64,000 nucleotides of DNA from Ascidia mentula (GCA_947561715.1 OX387203.1:13640001-13704000), one strand, 5' to 3'. Positions 7,568 through 19,289 are shown, numbered from the stretch's first letter. Notes: generated by a model from the sequence alone, not told the origin. Program-made: numbers and translations.

Positions 7568-7600
7568 CTCTGTGACGTCACAATTTCTATTGTGACAGAG
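7568..7600. promoter_or_regulatory. Bulged 12-bp inverted repeat containing palindromic TGACGTCA (representative)
   Basis: CTCTGT and CACAAT, separated by GACGT, pair with ATTGTGACAGAG across a 4-nt loop. The bulge creates the perfect CREB/ATF-type palindrome TGACGTCA. An 8-bp palindrome, AGCATGCT, abuts it. It lies about 180-210 bp upstream of each SL-alpha start, only in B subunits, where a distal enhancer of an snRNA-type gene would sit. Function is inferred. Confidence 0.4.
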
Positions 7601-10600
7601 GTCTACACGGTGGGCATTTCCCACCTCCGGTACTTATTCTCATAGAAATAAAATCATGCGCGCCCAAGTACAAAAGCAGCCTGGCCGCTGTACAGTAATT
7701 TGGCATAATGAGCACGAGCCGGCGTCGTCGACGCGGCAACGACGGCGGGGGGCCTTAACAAACGATTACGTAGTTAAAAAGTAGCCCGGACAGGACGTGA
7801 TGCTTACCTTATTCAAATAGAATGTCGACTGGTGGCAGAGGGTCGGAGCTTGGCCTGGTGGGCACTTGGAGTGGTTGCGACATGGCAAGCACGTGGAATG
7901 GCGATTTTCAACACTGAGAGTGCAGCGGTAATCACCACGCTTGCAACGACAGAAAAGTATGCCTGCCGCTGGACAGTAATTGGGCATAATGAGCACGAGC
8001 CGTCGTCGTCGACGCGGCAACGACGGCGGGGGGCCTTTGCAAACGATTAAGTAGTTAAAAAGTAGCCCGGACAGGGCGTGATGCTTACCTTATTCAAATA
8101 GAATGTCGACTGGAGGGAATGGGGCGGAGGTTGGCCTGGTGGGCACTTGGAGTGGTTGGGACATCGCAAGCGCGTGGAATGGCAATTTCCAACACTGAGT
8201 GCCGCCGTATTTGCCACATTTGCATCGACAAGGAGAGCATCCTAGCCTCTGGACAGCAATAGGGCATGGTGAGCAAGCATGCTCTGTGACGTCACAATTT
8301 CTATTGTGACAGAGGTCTACACGGTGGGCATTTCCCACCTCCGGTACTTATTCTCATAGAAATAAAATCATGCGCGCCCAAGTACAAAAGCAGCCTGGCC
8401 GCTGTACAGTAATTTGGCATAATGAGCACGAGCCGGCGTCGTCGACGCGGCAACGACGGCGGGGGGCCTTAACAAACGATTACGTAGTTAAAAAGTAGCC
8501 CGGACAGGACGTGATGCTTACCTTATTCAAATAGAATGTCGACTGGTGGCAGAGGGTCGGAGCTTGGCCTGGTGGGCACTTGGAGTGGTTGCGACATGGC
8601 AAGCACGTGGAATGGCGATTTTCAACACTGAGAGTGCAGCGGTAATCACCACGCTTGCAACGACAGAAAAGTATGCCTGCCGCTGGACAGTAATTGGGCA
8701 TAATGAGCACGAGCCGTCGTCGTCGACGCGGCAACGACGGCGGGGGGCCTTTGCAAACGATTAAGTAGTTAAAAAGTAGCCCGGACAGGGCGTGATGCTT
8801 ACCTTATTCAAATAGAATGTCGACTGGAGGGAATGGGGCGGAGGTTGGCCTGGTGGGCACTTGGAGTGGTTGGGACATCGCAAGCGCGTGGAATGGCAAT
8901 TTCCAACACTGAGTGCCGCCGTATTTGCCACATTTGCATCGACAAGGAGAGCATCCTAGCCTCTGGACAGCAATAGGGCATGGTGAGCAAGCATGCTCTG
9001 TGACGTCACAATTTCTATTGTGACAGAGGTCTACACGGTGGGCATTTCCCACCTCCGGTACTTATTCTCATAGAAATAAAATCATGCGCGCCCAAGTACA
9101 AAAGCAGCCTGGCCGCTGTACAGTAATTTGGCATAATGAGCACGAGCCGGCGTCGTCGACGCGGCAACGACGGCGGGGGGCCTTAACAAACGATTACGTA
9201 GTTAAAAAGTAGCCCGGACAGGACGTGATGCTTACCTTATTCAAATAGAATGTCGACTGGTGGCAGAGGGTCGGAGCTTGGCCTGGTGGGCACTTGGAGT
9301 GGTTGCGACATGGCAAGCACGTGGAATGGCGATTTTCAACACTGAGAGTGCAGCGGTAATCACCACGCTTGCAACGACAGAAAAGTATGCCTGCCGCTGG
9401 ACAGTAATTGGGCATAATGAGCACGAGCCGTCGTCGTCGACGCGGCAACGACGGCGGGGGGCCTTTGCAAACGATTAAGTAGTTAAAAAGTAGCCCGGAC
9501 AGGGCGTGATGCTTACCTTATTCAAATAGAATGTCGACTGGAGGGAATGGGGCGGAGGTTGGCCTGGTGGGCACTTGGAGTGGTTGGGACATCGCAAGCG
9601 CGTGGAATGGCAATTTCCAACACTGAGTGCCGCCGTATTTGCCACATTTGCATCGACAAGGAGAGCATCCTAGCCTCTGGACAGCAATAGGGCATGGTGA
9701 GCAAGCATGCTCTGTGACGTCACAATTTCTATTGTGACAGAGGTCTACACGGTGGGCATTTCCCACCTCCGGTACTTATTCTCATAGAAATAAAATCATG
9801 CGCGCCCAAGTACAAAAGCAGCCTGGCCGCTGTACAGTAATTTGGCATAATGAGCACGAGCCGGCGTCGTCGACGCGGCAACGACGGCGGGGGGCCTTAA
9901 CAAACGATTACGTAGTTAAAAAGTAGCCCGGACAGGACGTGATGCTTACCTTATTCAAATAGAATGTCGACTGGTGGCAGAGGGTCGGAGCTTGGCCTGG
10001 TGGGCACTTGGAGTGGTTGCGACATGGCAAGCACGTGGAATGGCGATTTTCAACACTGAGAGTGCAGCGGTAATCACCACGCTTGCAACGACAGAAAAGT
10101 ATGCCTGCCGCTGGACAGTAATTGGGCATAATGAGCACGAGCCGTCGTCGTCGACGCGGCAACGACGGCGGGGGGCCTTTGCAAACGATTAAGTAGTTAA
10201 AAAGTAGCCCGGACAGGGCGTGATGCTTACCTTATTCAAATAGAATGTCGACTGGAGGGAATGGGGCGGAGGTTGGCCTGGTGGGCACTTGGAGTGGTTG
10301 GGACATCGCAAGCGCGTGGAATGGCAATTTCCAACACTGAGTGCCGCCGTATTTGCCACATTTGCATCGACAAGGAGAGCATCCTAGCCTCTGGACAGCA
10401 ATAGGGCATGGTGAGCAAGCATGCTCTGTGACGTCACAATTTCTATTGTGACAGAGGTCTACACGGTGGGCATTTCCCACCTCCGGTACTTATTCTCATA
10501 GAAATAAAATCATGCGCGCCCAAGTACAAAAGCAGCCTGGCCGCTGTACAGTAATTTGGCATAATGAGCACGAGCCGGCGTCGTCGACGCGGCAACGACG

Positions 10601-13600
10601 GCGGGGGGCCTTAACAAACGATTACGTAGTTAAAAAGTAGCCCGGACAGGACGTGATGCTTACCTTATTCAAATAGAATGTCGACTGGTGGCAGAGGGTC
10701 GGAGCTTGGCCTGGTGGGCACTTGGAGTGGTTGCGACATGGCAAGCACGTGGAATGGCGATTTTCAACACTGAGAGTGCAGCGGTAATCACCACGCTTGC
10801 AACGACAGAAAAGTATGCCTGCCGCTGGACAGTAATTGGGCATAATGAGCACGAGCCGTCGTCGTCGACGCGGCAACGACGGCGGGGGGCCTTTGCAAAC
10901 GATTAAGTAGTTAAAAAGTAGCCCGGACAGGGCGTGATGCTTACCTTATTCAAATAGAATGTCGACTGGAGGGAATGGGGCGGAGGTTGGCCTGGTGGGC
11001 ACTTGGAGTGGTTGGGACATCGCAAGCGCGTGGAATGGCAATTTCCAACACTGAGTGCCGCCGTATTTGCCACATTTGCATCGACAAGGAGAGCATCCTA
11101 GCCTCTGGACAGCAATAGGGCATGGTGAGCAAGCATGCTCTGTGACGTCACAATTTCTATTGTGACAGAGGTCTACACGGTGGGCATTTCCCACCTCCGG
11201 TACTTATTCTCATAGAAATAAAATCATGCGCGCCCAAGTACAAAAGCAGCCTGGCCGCTGTACAGTAATTTGGCATAATGAGCACGAGCCGGCGTCGTCG
11301 ACGCGGCAACGACGGCGGGGGGCCTTAACAAACGATTACGTAGTTAAAAAGTAGCCCGGACAGGACGTGATGCTTACCTTATTCAAATAGAATGTCGACT
11401 GGTGGCAGAGGGTCGGAGCTTGGCCTGGTGGGCACTTGGAGTGGTTGCGACATGGCAAGCACGTGGAATGGCGATTTTCAACACTGAGAGTGCAGCGGTA
11501 ATCACCACGCTTGCAACGACAGAAAAGTATGCCTGCCGCTGGACAGTAATTGGGCATAATGAGCACGAGCCGTCGTCGTCGACGCGGCAACGACGGCGGG
11601 GGGCCTTTGCAAACGATTAAGTAGTTAAAAAGTAGCCCGGACAGGGCGTGATGCTTACCTTATTCAAATAGAATGTCGACTGGAGGGAATGGGGCGGAGG
11701 TTGGCCTGGTGGGCACTTGGAGTGGTTGGGACATCGCAAGCGCGTGGAATGGCAATTTCCAACACTGAGTGCCGCCGTATTTGCCACATTTGCATCGACA
11801 AGGAGAGCATCCTAGCCTCTGGACAGCAATAGGGCATGGTGAGCAAGCATGCTCTGTGACGTCACAATTTCTATTGTGACAGAGGTCTACACGGTGGGCA
11901 TTTCCCACCTCCGGTACTTATTCTCATAGAAATAAAATCATGCGCGCCCAAGTACAAAAGCAGCCTGGCCGCTGTACAGTAATTTGGCATAATGAGCACG
12001 AGCCGGCGTCGTCGACGCGGCAACGACGGCGGGGGGCCTTAACAAACGATTACGTAGTTAAAAAGTAGCCCGGACAGGACGTGATGCTTACCTTATTCAA
12101 ATAGAATGTCGACTGGTGGCAGAGGGTCGGAGCTTGGCCTGGTGGGCACTTGGAGTGGTTGCGACATGGCAAGCACGTGGAATGGCGATTTTCAACACTG
12201 AGAGTGCAGCGGTAATCACCACGCTTGCAACGACAGAAAAGTATGCCTGCCGCTGGACAGTAATTGGGCATAATGAGCACGAGCCGTCGTCGTCGACGCG
12301 GCAACGACGGCGGGGGGCCTTTGCAAACGATTAAGTAGTTAAAAAGTAGCCCGGACAGGGCGTGATGCTTACCTTATTCAAATAGAATGTCGACTGGAGG
12401 GAATGGGGCGGAGGTTGGCCTGGTGGGCACTTGGAGTGGTTGGGACATCGCAAGCGCGTGGAATGGCAATTTCCAACACTGAGTGCCGCCGTATTTGCCA
12501 CATTTGCATCGACAAGGAGAGCATCCTAGCCTCTGGACAGCAATAGGGCATGGTGAGCAAGCATGCTCTGTGACGTCACAATTTCTATTGTGACAGAGGT
12601 CTACACGGTGGGCATTTCCCACCTCCGGTACTTATTCTCATAGAAATAAAATCATGCGCGCCCAAGTACAAAAGCAGCCTGGCCGCTGTACAGTAATTTG
12701 GCATAATGAGCACGAGCCGGCGTCGTCGACGCGGCAACGACGGCGGGGGGCCTTAACAAACGATTACGTAGTTAAAAAGTAGCCCGGACAGGACGTGATG
12801 CTTACCTTATTCAAATAGAATGTCGACTGGTGGCAGAGGGTCGGAGCTTGGCCTGGTGGGCACTTGGAGTGGTTGCGACATGGCAAGCACGTGGAATGGC
12901 GATTTTCAACACTGAGAGTGCAGCGGTAATCACCACGCTTGCAACGACAGAAAAGTATGCCTGCCGCTGGACAGTAATTGGGCATAATGAGCACGAGCCG
13001 TCGTCGTCGACGCGGCAACGACGGCGGGGGGCCTTTGCAAACGATTAAGTAGTTAAAAAGTAGCCCGGACAGGGCGTGATGCTTACCTTATTCAAATAGA
13101 ATGTCGACTGGAGGGAATGGGGCGGAGGTTGGCCTGGTGGGCACTTGGAGTGGTTGGGACATCGCAAGCGCGTGGAATGGCAATTTCCAACACTGAGTGC
13201 CGCCGTATTTGCCACATTTGCATCGACAAGGAGAGCATCCTAGCCTCTGGACAGCAATAGGGCATGGTGAGCAAGCATGCTCTGTGACGTCACAATTTCT
13301 ATTGTGACAGAGGTCTACACGGTGGGCATTTCCCACCTCCGGTACTTATTCTCATAGAAATAAAATCATGCGCGCCCAAGTACAAAAGCAGCCTGGCCGC
13401 TGTACAGTAATTTGGCATAATGAGCACGAGCCGGCGTCGTCGACGCGGCAACGACGGCGGGGGGCCTTAACAAACGATTACGTAGTTAAAAAGTAGCCCG
13501 GACAGGACGTGATGCTTACCTTATTCAAATAGAATGTCGACTGGTGGCAGAGGGTCGGAGCTTGGCCTGGTGGGCACTTGGAGTGGTTGCGACATGGCAA

Positions 13601-13801
13601 GCACGTGGAATGGCGATTTTCAACACTGAGAGTGCAGCGGTAATCACCACGCTTGCAACGACAGAAAAGTATGCCTGCCGCTGGACAGTAATTGGGCATA
13701 ATGAGCACGAGCCGTCGTCGTCGACGCGGCAACGACGGCGGGGGGCCTTTGCAAACGATTAAGTAGTTAAAAAGTAGCCCGGACAGGGCGTGATGCTTAC
13801 C

Positions 13802-14796
13802 TTATTCAAATAGAATGTCGACTGGAGGGAATGGGGCGGAGGTTGGCCTGGTGGGCACTTGGAGTGGTTGGGACATCGCAAGCGCGTGGAATGGCAATTT
13901 CCAACACTGAGTGCCGCCGTATTTGCCACATTTGCATCGACAAGGAGAGCATCCTAGCCTCTGGACAGCAATAGGGCATGGTGAGCAAGCATGCTCTGTG
14001 ACGTCACAATTTCTATTGTGACAGAGGTCTACACGGTGGGCATTTCCCACCTCCGGTACTTATTCTCATAGAAATAAAATCATGCGCGCCCAAGTACAAA
14101 AGCAGCCTGGCCGCTGTACAGTAATTTGGCATAATGAGCACGAGCCGGCGTCGTCGACGCGGCAACGACGGCGGGGGGCCTTAACAAACGATTACGTAGT
14201 TAAAAAGTAGCCCGGACAGGACGTGATGCTTACCTTATTCAAATAGAATGTCGACTGGTGGCAGAAGGTCGGAGCTTGGCCTGGTGGGCACTTGGAGTGG
14301 TTGCGACATGGCAAGCACGTGGAATGGCGATTTTCAACACTGAGAGTGCAGCGGTAATCACCACGCTTGCAACGACAGAAAAGTATGCCTGCCGCTGGAC
14401 AGTAATTGGGCATAATGAGCACGAGCCGGCGTCGTCGACGCGGCAACGACGGCGGGGGGCCTTTGCAAACGATTAAGTAGTTAAAAAGTAGCCCGGACAG
14501 GGCGTGATGCTTACCTTATTCAAATAGAATGTCGACTGGTGGCAGAAGGTCGGAGCTTGGCCTGGTGGGCACTTGGAGTGGTTGCGACATGGCAAGCACG
14601 TGGAATGGCAATTTTCAACACTGAGAGTGCAGCGGTAATCACCACGCTTGCAACGACAGAAAAGTATGCCTGCCGCTGGACAGTAATTGGGCATAATGAG
14701 CACGAGCCGTCGTCGTCGACGCGGCAACGACGGCGGGGGGCCTTTGCAAACGATTAAGTAGTTAAAAAGTAGCCCGGACAGGGCGTGATGCTTACC
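13802..14796 (-). repeat. Long 995-bp SL repeat unit with three SL genes
   Basis: The B subunit is followed by two A subunits 281 bp apart. Both A copies read GCAGAAGG where normal units read GCAGAGGG (plus strand). The first ends with the GCCGGCGTCGTC spacer form, the second with GCCGTCGTCGTC and a GGCAATTTT variant. It is the only long unit left of element B. Confidence 0.93.
14485..14530 (-). ncRNA. SL RNA gene, gamma type (representative)
   Basis: The leader is at 14515-14530. It combines an A-type upstream region, as in beta, with the alpha-type intron stem (GCCC). It exists only in the 995-bp units and is a recombinant of the other two types. Confidence 0.83.
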
Positions 14797-15454
14797 TTAT
14801 TCAAATAGAATGTCGACTGGAGGGAATGGGGCGGAGGTTGGCCTGGTGGGCACTTGGAGTGGTTGGGACATCGCAAGCGCGTGGAATGGCAATTTCCAAC
14901 ACTGAGTGCCGCCGTATTTGCCACATTTGCATCGACAAGGAGAGCATCCTAGCCTCTGGACAGCAATAGGGCATGGTGAGCAAGCATGCTCTGTGACGTC
15001 ACAATTTCTATTGTGACAGAGGTCTACACGGTGGGCATTTCCCACCTCCGGTACTTATTCTCATAGAAATAAAATCATGCGCGCCCAAGTACAAAAGCAG
15101 CCTGGCCGCTGTACAGTAATTTGGCATAATGAGCACGAGCCGGCGTCGTCGACGCGGCAACGACGGCGGGGGGCCTTAACAAACGATTACGTAGTTAAAA
15201 AGTAGCCCGGACAGGACGTGATGCTTACCTTATTCAAATAGAATGTCGACTGGTGGCAGAGGGTCGGAGCTTGGCCTGGTGGGCACTTGGAGTGGTTGCG
15301 ACATGGCAAGCACGTGGAATGGCGATTTTCAACACTGAGAGTGCAGCGGTAATCACCACGCTTGCAACGACAGAAAAGTATGCCTGCCGCTGGACAGTAA
15401 TTGGGCATAATGAGCACGAGCCGTCGTCGTCGACGCGGCAACGACGGCGGGGGG

Positions 15455-15489
15455 CCTTTGCAAACGATTAAGTAGTTAAAAAGTAGCCC
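15455..15489 (-). pseudogene. 3' remnant of SL-alpha gene split by element B
   Basis: SL nucleotides from 37 onward (GGGCTACTTTTTAAC) and the 3'-box-like motif remain. The 5' part is at 21191-21217. SL nt 29-36 are missing. Confidence 0.8.
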
Positions 15490-15827
15490 ATTTCTATTTT
15501 ATTCGGGCGGGCCAACAGCCGCCACCACGAATATCACACACGTTTGTATTAACTACACTGAAAATAGAAACAGAAATGATATAGAGATATCAGAGAGGGA
15601 GAAAAGAGGGCGGAAAGTACAAATAGAACAGTAAAAATGTGTAGAAATACGATTATATGTACTACAAAAATAAACAATTTATGCATTTACGAAACAACAC
15701 AATTAAATGACAACGAAATGTACGAAAAAACACAAAAAATATACAGTTACGACGACACAATGTGCGAGAAAAAAAAAAAAAGGGGGGGGGTTTCAAGTGC
15801 CGACGACAAAATGTTTTTAAATAGTAA
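15490..15827 (-). other. Element B 3' UTR with terminal stem-loop and homopolymer tract
   Basis: The 3' stem-loop is at 15502-15531: outer UUCG/CGAA arms as in element A and an inner GGCGG/CCGCC stem. An A-run then G-run on the plus strand at about 15768-15790 gives C9 and T14-like tracts in the sense RNA. The tandem repeats of element A are absent. The rest is AT-rich and unremarkable. Confidence 0.65.
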
Positions 15828-18800
15828 TTAATTTGGTTGCCCGGGGAAATGAATAGAGTTTAAATAGTTAACGACGTCGGCCAAGACACCTTCAAGATCG
15901 GCATTTGTCCTATTCCGTTGTAAAGTTAAACGAAAGCGTAAAGTATGTTTAAGGGTGCGGGTCAGGTGTTGAGGTATGTTGAGTAAAGGGCTGGGGTCAT
16001 GTTTAATTTTATTTCTAGTTTTCCAAATGGTATGAGTGAGGGATGTGTTGAGTAGGGTTACAAGTGTTGAGGAGTACTGGGTATCTGATAGGGGCGTTTT
16101 AGGGAAAGTTAAATAAGTGGGGGTGTCAAAATATGTAAAGGTGTTATTAAGGAGGGAATTTAGGGTGTTTTTAACAAGGGATAAAAGTGGCTGTATAGTG
16201 GGGCAGGTGTGGAAGAGGTGACTGAAGGTTTCCAGGGGGTAATTGCAAAAAAGGCATTGGGGATCTAAATCGAGGGGGAGATAGGACTTCTGGCATTTCA
16301 AGGGGAGGATTTTGTGGACTAGTCTATAATTAAAGGTTTTTAGGTAATTGGGAAAGATGGGGTGGTGTATTTGTGACCAATCGGTGTGGAAAAAGGGGTG
16401 CTGGGAATCATTTATTAATCTGGTGTAAAGGGGTTTGGATTTGGGACAAAGGAGGTCTTGTTCAGTGGGTTTGATGGTATTGATGAGGGAAAGAATATAT
16501 TGGTAGTGAGTGGAGGGTGTTGTAGCGTGGGGGAGGTTATTTCTTATTCTAAAACTGTATAAATTTGATAAGGGGAGGCCGAGGTGGTATTCCAAGAGGG
16601 AGAGTTGAGGAGTTGTTGGGGTGTTCAAGGTTCGGTGTTTATAATAATTTTTTACAGTAAAGAGAAGGGAGAGATCAGCGTATAGGGGTATATTTGCCGC
16701 GCCGTAACCACCAAGGTCACGGCGGGCTGCCAAGATGTTAATAGGCAAGGTTGGTAGGTTTGGGCCTCCGACAAAGCTTGCCACAATGCCGTCGACCCGC
16801 TCTCGTTGCTGGGGTGGTAAGGGGTAAATTTTAGCAAGGTACGAAATTTCGGGAAGAAGGATAGTTTTTGAAAGAATGCATTTCGAATCATAGGTGAGAA
16901 AGGGGTTGCTAATAGATTTGGCGCGGGATTGTAAAGAGGTAATTACTTGGTGCCAAGCCGCTTTTATTACTGAGGGTGCGCCGATGGGAATATTTAACGG
17001 TGTAATTTTATCCGGGTTCCACTTAATTTGATTTAAAAGGGGGTCGTCTGAGAGAGGGTGGAGGATGGCAATTGCTTCTGTTTTGGCGGGGTTCAGTTTA
17101 AGACCGGTGAATTTAGAAAATTTATTAATAAGTGACAGGGCGTTACAGAGGGACTGCCGATGCGCCACGACGAGGGTGACGTCATCGGCGTAAGCAATTG
17201 CCTTGGGAATATTGCGGCATGGCACAGGGGTCGAAATGATAGAGGGGGTGTTTTGGAGGGCAACGAGTAACGGGTCTAAAGCAATCAGGAAGAGGTTCAG
17301 ACTAAGGGGGTCTCCTTGTCTGACACCTCTCCTGATGGGAAAATCCCTTGTGGCGAAGCCATTGACGAAGACCCGGGAGTGGGCGCTGGAGTGAAGAGCA
17401 GAAAGATATTGAGTAAAGAGAGGGGGAAAGCGTTTAAGATTTAATTGGGAGAGTAACCATGGGAAGGAAATAGAGTCAAAGGCTTTTTGGAAATCAAGAG
17501 AAACGAAAAACGAATTTGAATTAATTTGAGAAGCGTGAGAGTGTAAATCGCGAAGAAGTGTGGTTGCGTCTGAGGTAGAGGATCCGGGGGTAGCAAATTG
17601 ATTGTGGGATAAAATTAAAGAAATAAAGGGCTTGATACGGAGGTTAAGGATTTTATGAAGGATTTTGAGGTCGGTATTAAGTAAAGAAATAGGGCGGTAA
17701 TTGGTCAAAAGGGTGGGGTCGTTTTTCTTGTGGATAATGGTTATATGGCCGAGATTAAATTCCAATGGGGTGTAGGCGTTTTGGTAGGAGAAGTTGAGGG
17801 CTTGGGTAAGGTCGGACCCGATTAGGTCCCAGCAACGAGTATAAAACTCGATGCTGAGCCCATCGGGCCCGGGGGTTTTGTTAGGGGAAAAGAGGGAAAG
17901 GGCTTTTTTTACTTCGGACATTGTGATGGGGGCTGAGAGGGAATCTAGGTACTGATCAGGGATTAATTTGGAAGGAAGTTGGGCAAATTGGTCACTGGGG
18001 GGCGGCAAGGGAAGTTGTTGGGATGTGTATAAGTCTGTGTAAAATTTTCGTGTATGGTCTAATATTTCCTTGGGGGTTGTTAAGGGGAGTCCGTGGGGGT
18101 CTTGAAATTCGAGGATGGGGGGTTTTCTGCGTGAAGGGAAAAGCTGGGCATAAAGGGTTTTGTCTGCTATATTTTTGAATTGGGGATCGGATGAAAGGGA
18201 TTTGATGAGGGAAGAGCGGGCATTGGAAATGTAGGTATTATTTAGGGATTTTTTGAGGGATTGGAAGTGGGCTAAGTTTTGTGGGGTTGGGTAGTCGTTT
18301 ACTGTTCGGCGCGCTATTTCAAATTGCTGGTGAAGGAGGAGGGTTTCGGTGCGGTGGAGTTGAGCTAATCGTTTTGAATGGGATTGGAGGAGGGATTTAA
18401 ATTTAGTTTTAAGGGTAAGCCAGAAGTCCATGGGATTTGGGTGGAAAGGTCCTAGGGTTTGCCAGAGGGGATAATGTTGGGAGAGATCATGTTGAAAGTC
18501 AGGGTCAAGGAGGGTAGATGTATTATTCTTCCAGGAGCCTTTGCCCCTGGGAGGAGAGGAAATGATGTTGAGGGTGAGGGTAACTAAGTCGTGGTCGGAG
18601 AAGGGGCATGGAGTGAAGGTATGTTGCTTAGGGATTAATGGAGGGGAAATATAAACTCTATCTATTCGGGATTGGGTACCAGGGGCGCGACGGGAAAATT
18701 GGCAAAGGGAGGGATGAAGAGTGCGGAAGGAGTCCTGGAGGTTAAAGGTGGATAATAAATTAATCAAAGGGGGGCTAGGCCGGCGTGATTGTGCAGGGGG

Positions 18801-19289
18801 ATATTTGTCTAGGGTGGGGTTTAAGACGCAATTAAAATCGCCGGCCAAAATTAAGGGGTGAGGTGAAGTTAAATAAGGGTAGAGGGAGTCAAAAAAGTTA
18901 TTTCGAAGGGTAAAATTCTGGGAACCGGAGGGAGCGTAAATATTAACTATATGGAAGGTATGGGTTAGCGTTGAGATGTCGGCCGCAATAATGCGACCGG
19001 CAGAGTCAGAAAATGAATTGAGAATTTGAAGTGTGGAGGAGTTTAGAAGAACTGCGACACCACCTTGGGCATAGCCTGTCGGAGGTGCCGAGTTTAAGAG
19101 GATGGGGCCAGAAGTCCATTCGGACTTCCACAGGGATTCGGTTTGGGGAGTAGAGTGAGTTTCTTGGAGGCAAAAGAGGTCAAAGTTCAAAGAGGAAAGG
19201 TACCGGAACAGGGCTCTTCTCTTAGGTGCCTGGCCTAGGCCGTTAACATTAAGGGTGCAAATTCGTAAAAAGGACGCCATTTTATTCAT
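15828..19289 (-). CDS. LINE B ORF2: APE endonuclease and reverse transcriptase
   Basis: The product is a 1153-aa protein collinear with element A ORF2 from end to end. The endonuclease keeps LNVNG, QETH, IYAPSG, GDFNC, RIDR and FSDHD. The RT keeps NKTPGPDG, NYRPISLLNTD, LDFQKAFD, GVRQGDPLS and YADD. The C-terminal finger reads C-x2-C, then H-x4-C. Conservation is highest in RT, the endonuclease catalytic blocks and the LADVVN motif near the C terminus; the endonuclease-RT linker varies most. I take the ATG at 19289; a second in-frame ATG lies three codons on. It starts 35 nt after the ORF1 stop, suggesting translation by reinitiation or an internal route. Intact, presumably active or recently active. 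Confidence 0.95.
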   Translation of the reverse strand: MNKMASFLRICTLNVNGLGQAPKRRALFRYLSSLNFDLFCLQETHSTPQTESLWKSEWTSGPILLNSAPPTGYAQGGVAVLLNSSTLQILNSFSDSAGRIIAADISTLTHTFHIVNIYAPSGSQNFTLRNNFFDSLYPYLTSPHPLILAGDFNCVLNPTLDKYPPAQSRRPSPPLINLLSTFNLQDSFRTLHPSLCQFSRRAPGTQSRIDRVYISPPLIPKQHTFTPCPFSDHDLVTLTLNIISSPPRGKGSWKNNTSTLLDPDFQHDLSQHYPLWQTLGPFHPNPMDFWLTLKTKFKSLLQSHSKRLAQLHRTETLLLHQQFEIARRTVNDYPTPQNLAHFQSLKKSLNNTYISNARSSLIKSLSSDPQFKNIADKTLYAQLFPSRRKPPILEFQDPHGLPLTTPKEILDHTRKFYTDLYTSQQLPLPPPSDQFAQLPSKLIPDQYLDSLSAPITMSEVKKALSLFSPNKTPGPDGLSIEFYTRCWDLIGSDLTQALNFSYQNAYTPLEFNLGHITIIHKKNDPTLLTNYRPISLLNTDLKILHKILNLRIKPFISLILSHNQFATPGSSTSDATTLLRDLHSHASQINSNSFFVSLDFQKAFDSISFPWLLSQLNLKRFPPLFTQYLSALHSSAHSRVFVNGFATRDFPIRRGVRQGDPLSLNLFLIALDPLLVALQNTPSIISTPVPCRNIPKAIAYADDVTLVVAHRQSLCNALSLINKFSKFTGLKLNPAKTEAIAILHPLSDDPLLNQIKWNPDKITPLNIPIGAPSVIKAAWHQVITSLQSRAKSISNPFLTYDSKCILSKTILLPEISYLAKIYPLPPQQRERVDGIVASFVGGPNLPTLPINILAARRDLGGYGAANIPLYADLSLLFTVKNYYKHRTLNTPTTPQLSLLEYHLGLPLSNLYSFRIRNNLPHATTPSTHYQYILSLINTIKPTEQDLLCPKSKPLYTRLINDSQHPFFHTDWSQIHHPIFPNYLKTFNYRLVHKILPLKCQKSYLPLDLDPQCLFCNYPLETFSHLFHTCPTIQPLLSLVKNTLNSLLNNTFTYFDTPTYLTFPKTPLSDTQYSSTLVTLLNTSLTHTIWKTRNKIKHDPSPLLNIPQHLTRTLKHTLRFRLTLQRNRTNADLEGVLADVVNYLNSIHFPGQPN

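Larger units (their letters stand above)
7064..15244 (-). ncRNA. 24 intact SL RNA genes, array 2
   Basis: Each gene is on the minus strand and extends about 46 nt down from its 5' end. Alpha 5' ends: 7390, 8104, 8818, 9532, 10246, 10960, 11674, 12388, 13102, 13816, 14811. Beta 5' ends: 7109, 7823, 8537, 9251, 9965, 10679, 11393, 12107, 12821, 13535, 14249, 15244. Gamma: 14530. Each has the exact 16-nt leader plus GTAAGC donor. In the cell the SL RNA would donate its leader to the 5' ends of many mRNAs by trans-splicing. Confidence 0.85.
6652..15489 (-). repeat. SL RNA tandem array between elements A and B
   Basis: The array consists of 714-bp units, each a 433-bp B subunit plus a 281-bp A subunit on the plus strand. 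Twelve B subunits begin at 6659, 7376, 8090 and so on to 13802 at 714-bp steps (the first step is 717), then 14797. One unit (13802-14796) is 995 bp long. Units appear identical apart from that one. The array ends inside an SL-alpha gene at the element B junction. The small ORFs in each unit run through promoter and spacer and are not considered genes. Confidence 0.95.

Noticed and set aside
7052..7624. Small Cys-rich ORFs on the minus strand of every repeat unit, resembling extracellular Cys-rich repeats
   Set aside because: Frames are broken by 1-2-nt indels between the A and B subunits. Only 1 of 11 substitutions in the shared stretch falls at a third codon position. The region coincides with the SL promoter, and the apparent reading frame ends in the SL leader itself.
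6652..15489. CRISPR-like or plain centromeric satellite array
   Set aside because: The unit is 714 bp with no short direct-repeat/spacer structure. The exact SL leader and donor, Sm-like site and 3' box show a gene array. I saw no CENP-B-like box.
6652..15489. Self-cleaving ribozyme (hammerhead) in the repeat or element 5' ends
   Set aside because: I found no CTGATGA/GAAA core in the 714-bp unit on either strand, and no clear HDV-like fold at the LINE 5' ends by eye.
15490..15505. SL-like sequence on the plus strand at the element B 3' terminus (TTTCTATTTTATTCGG)
   Set aside because: It matches the leader at only about 11 of 16 positions, in inverted orientation and AT-rich sequence. Chance similarity is likely.
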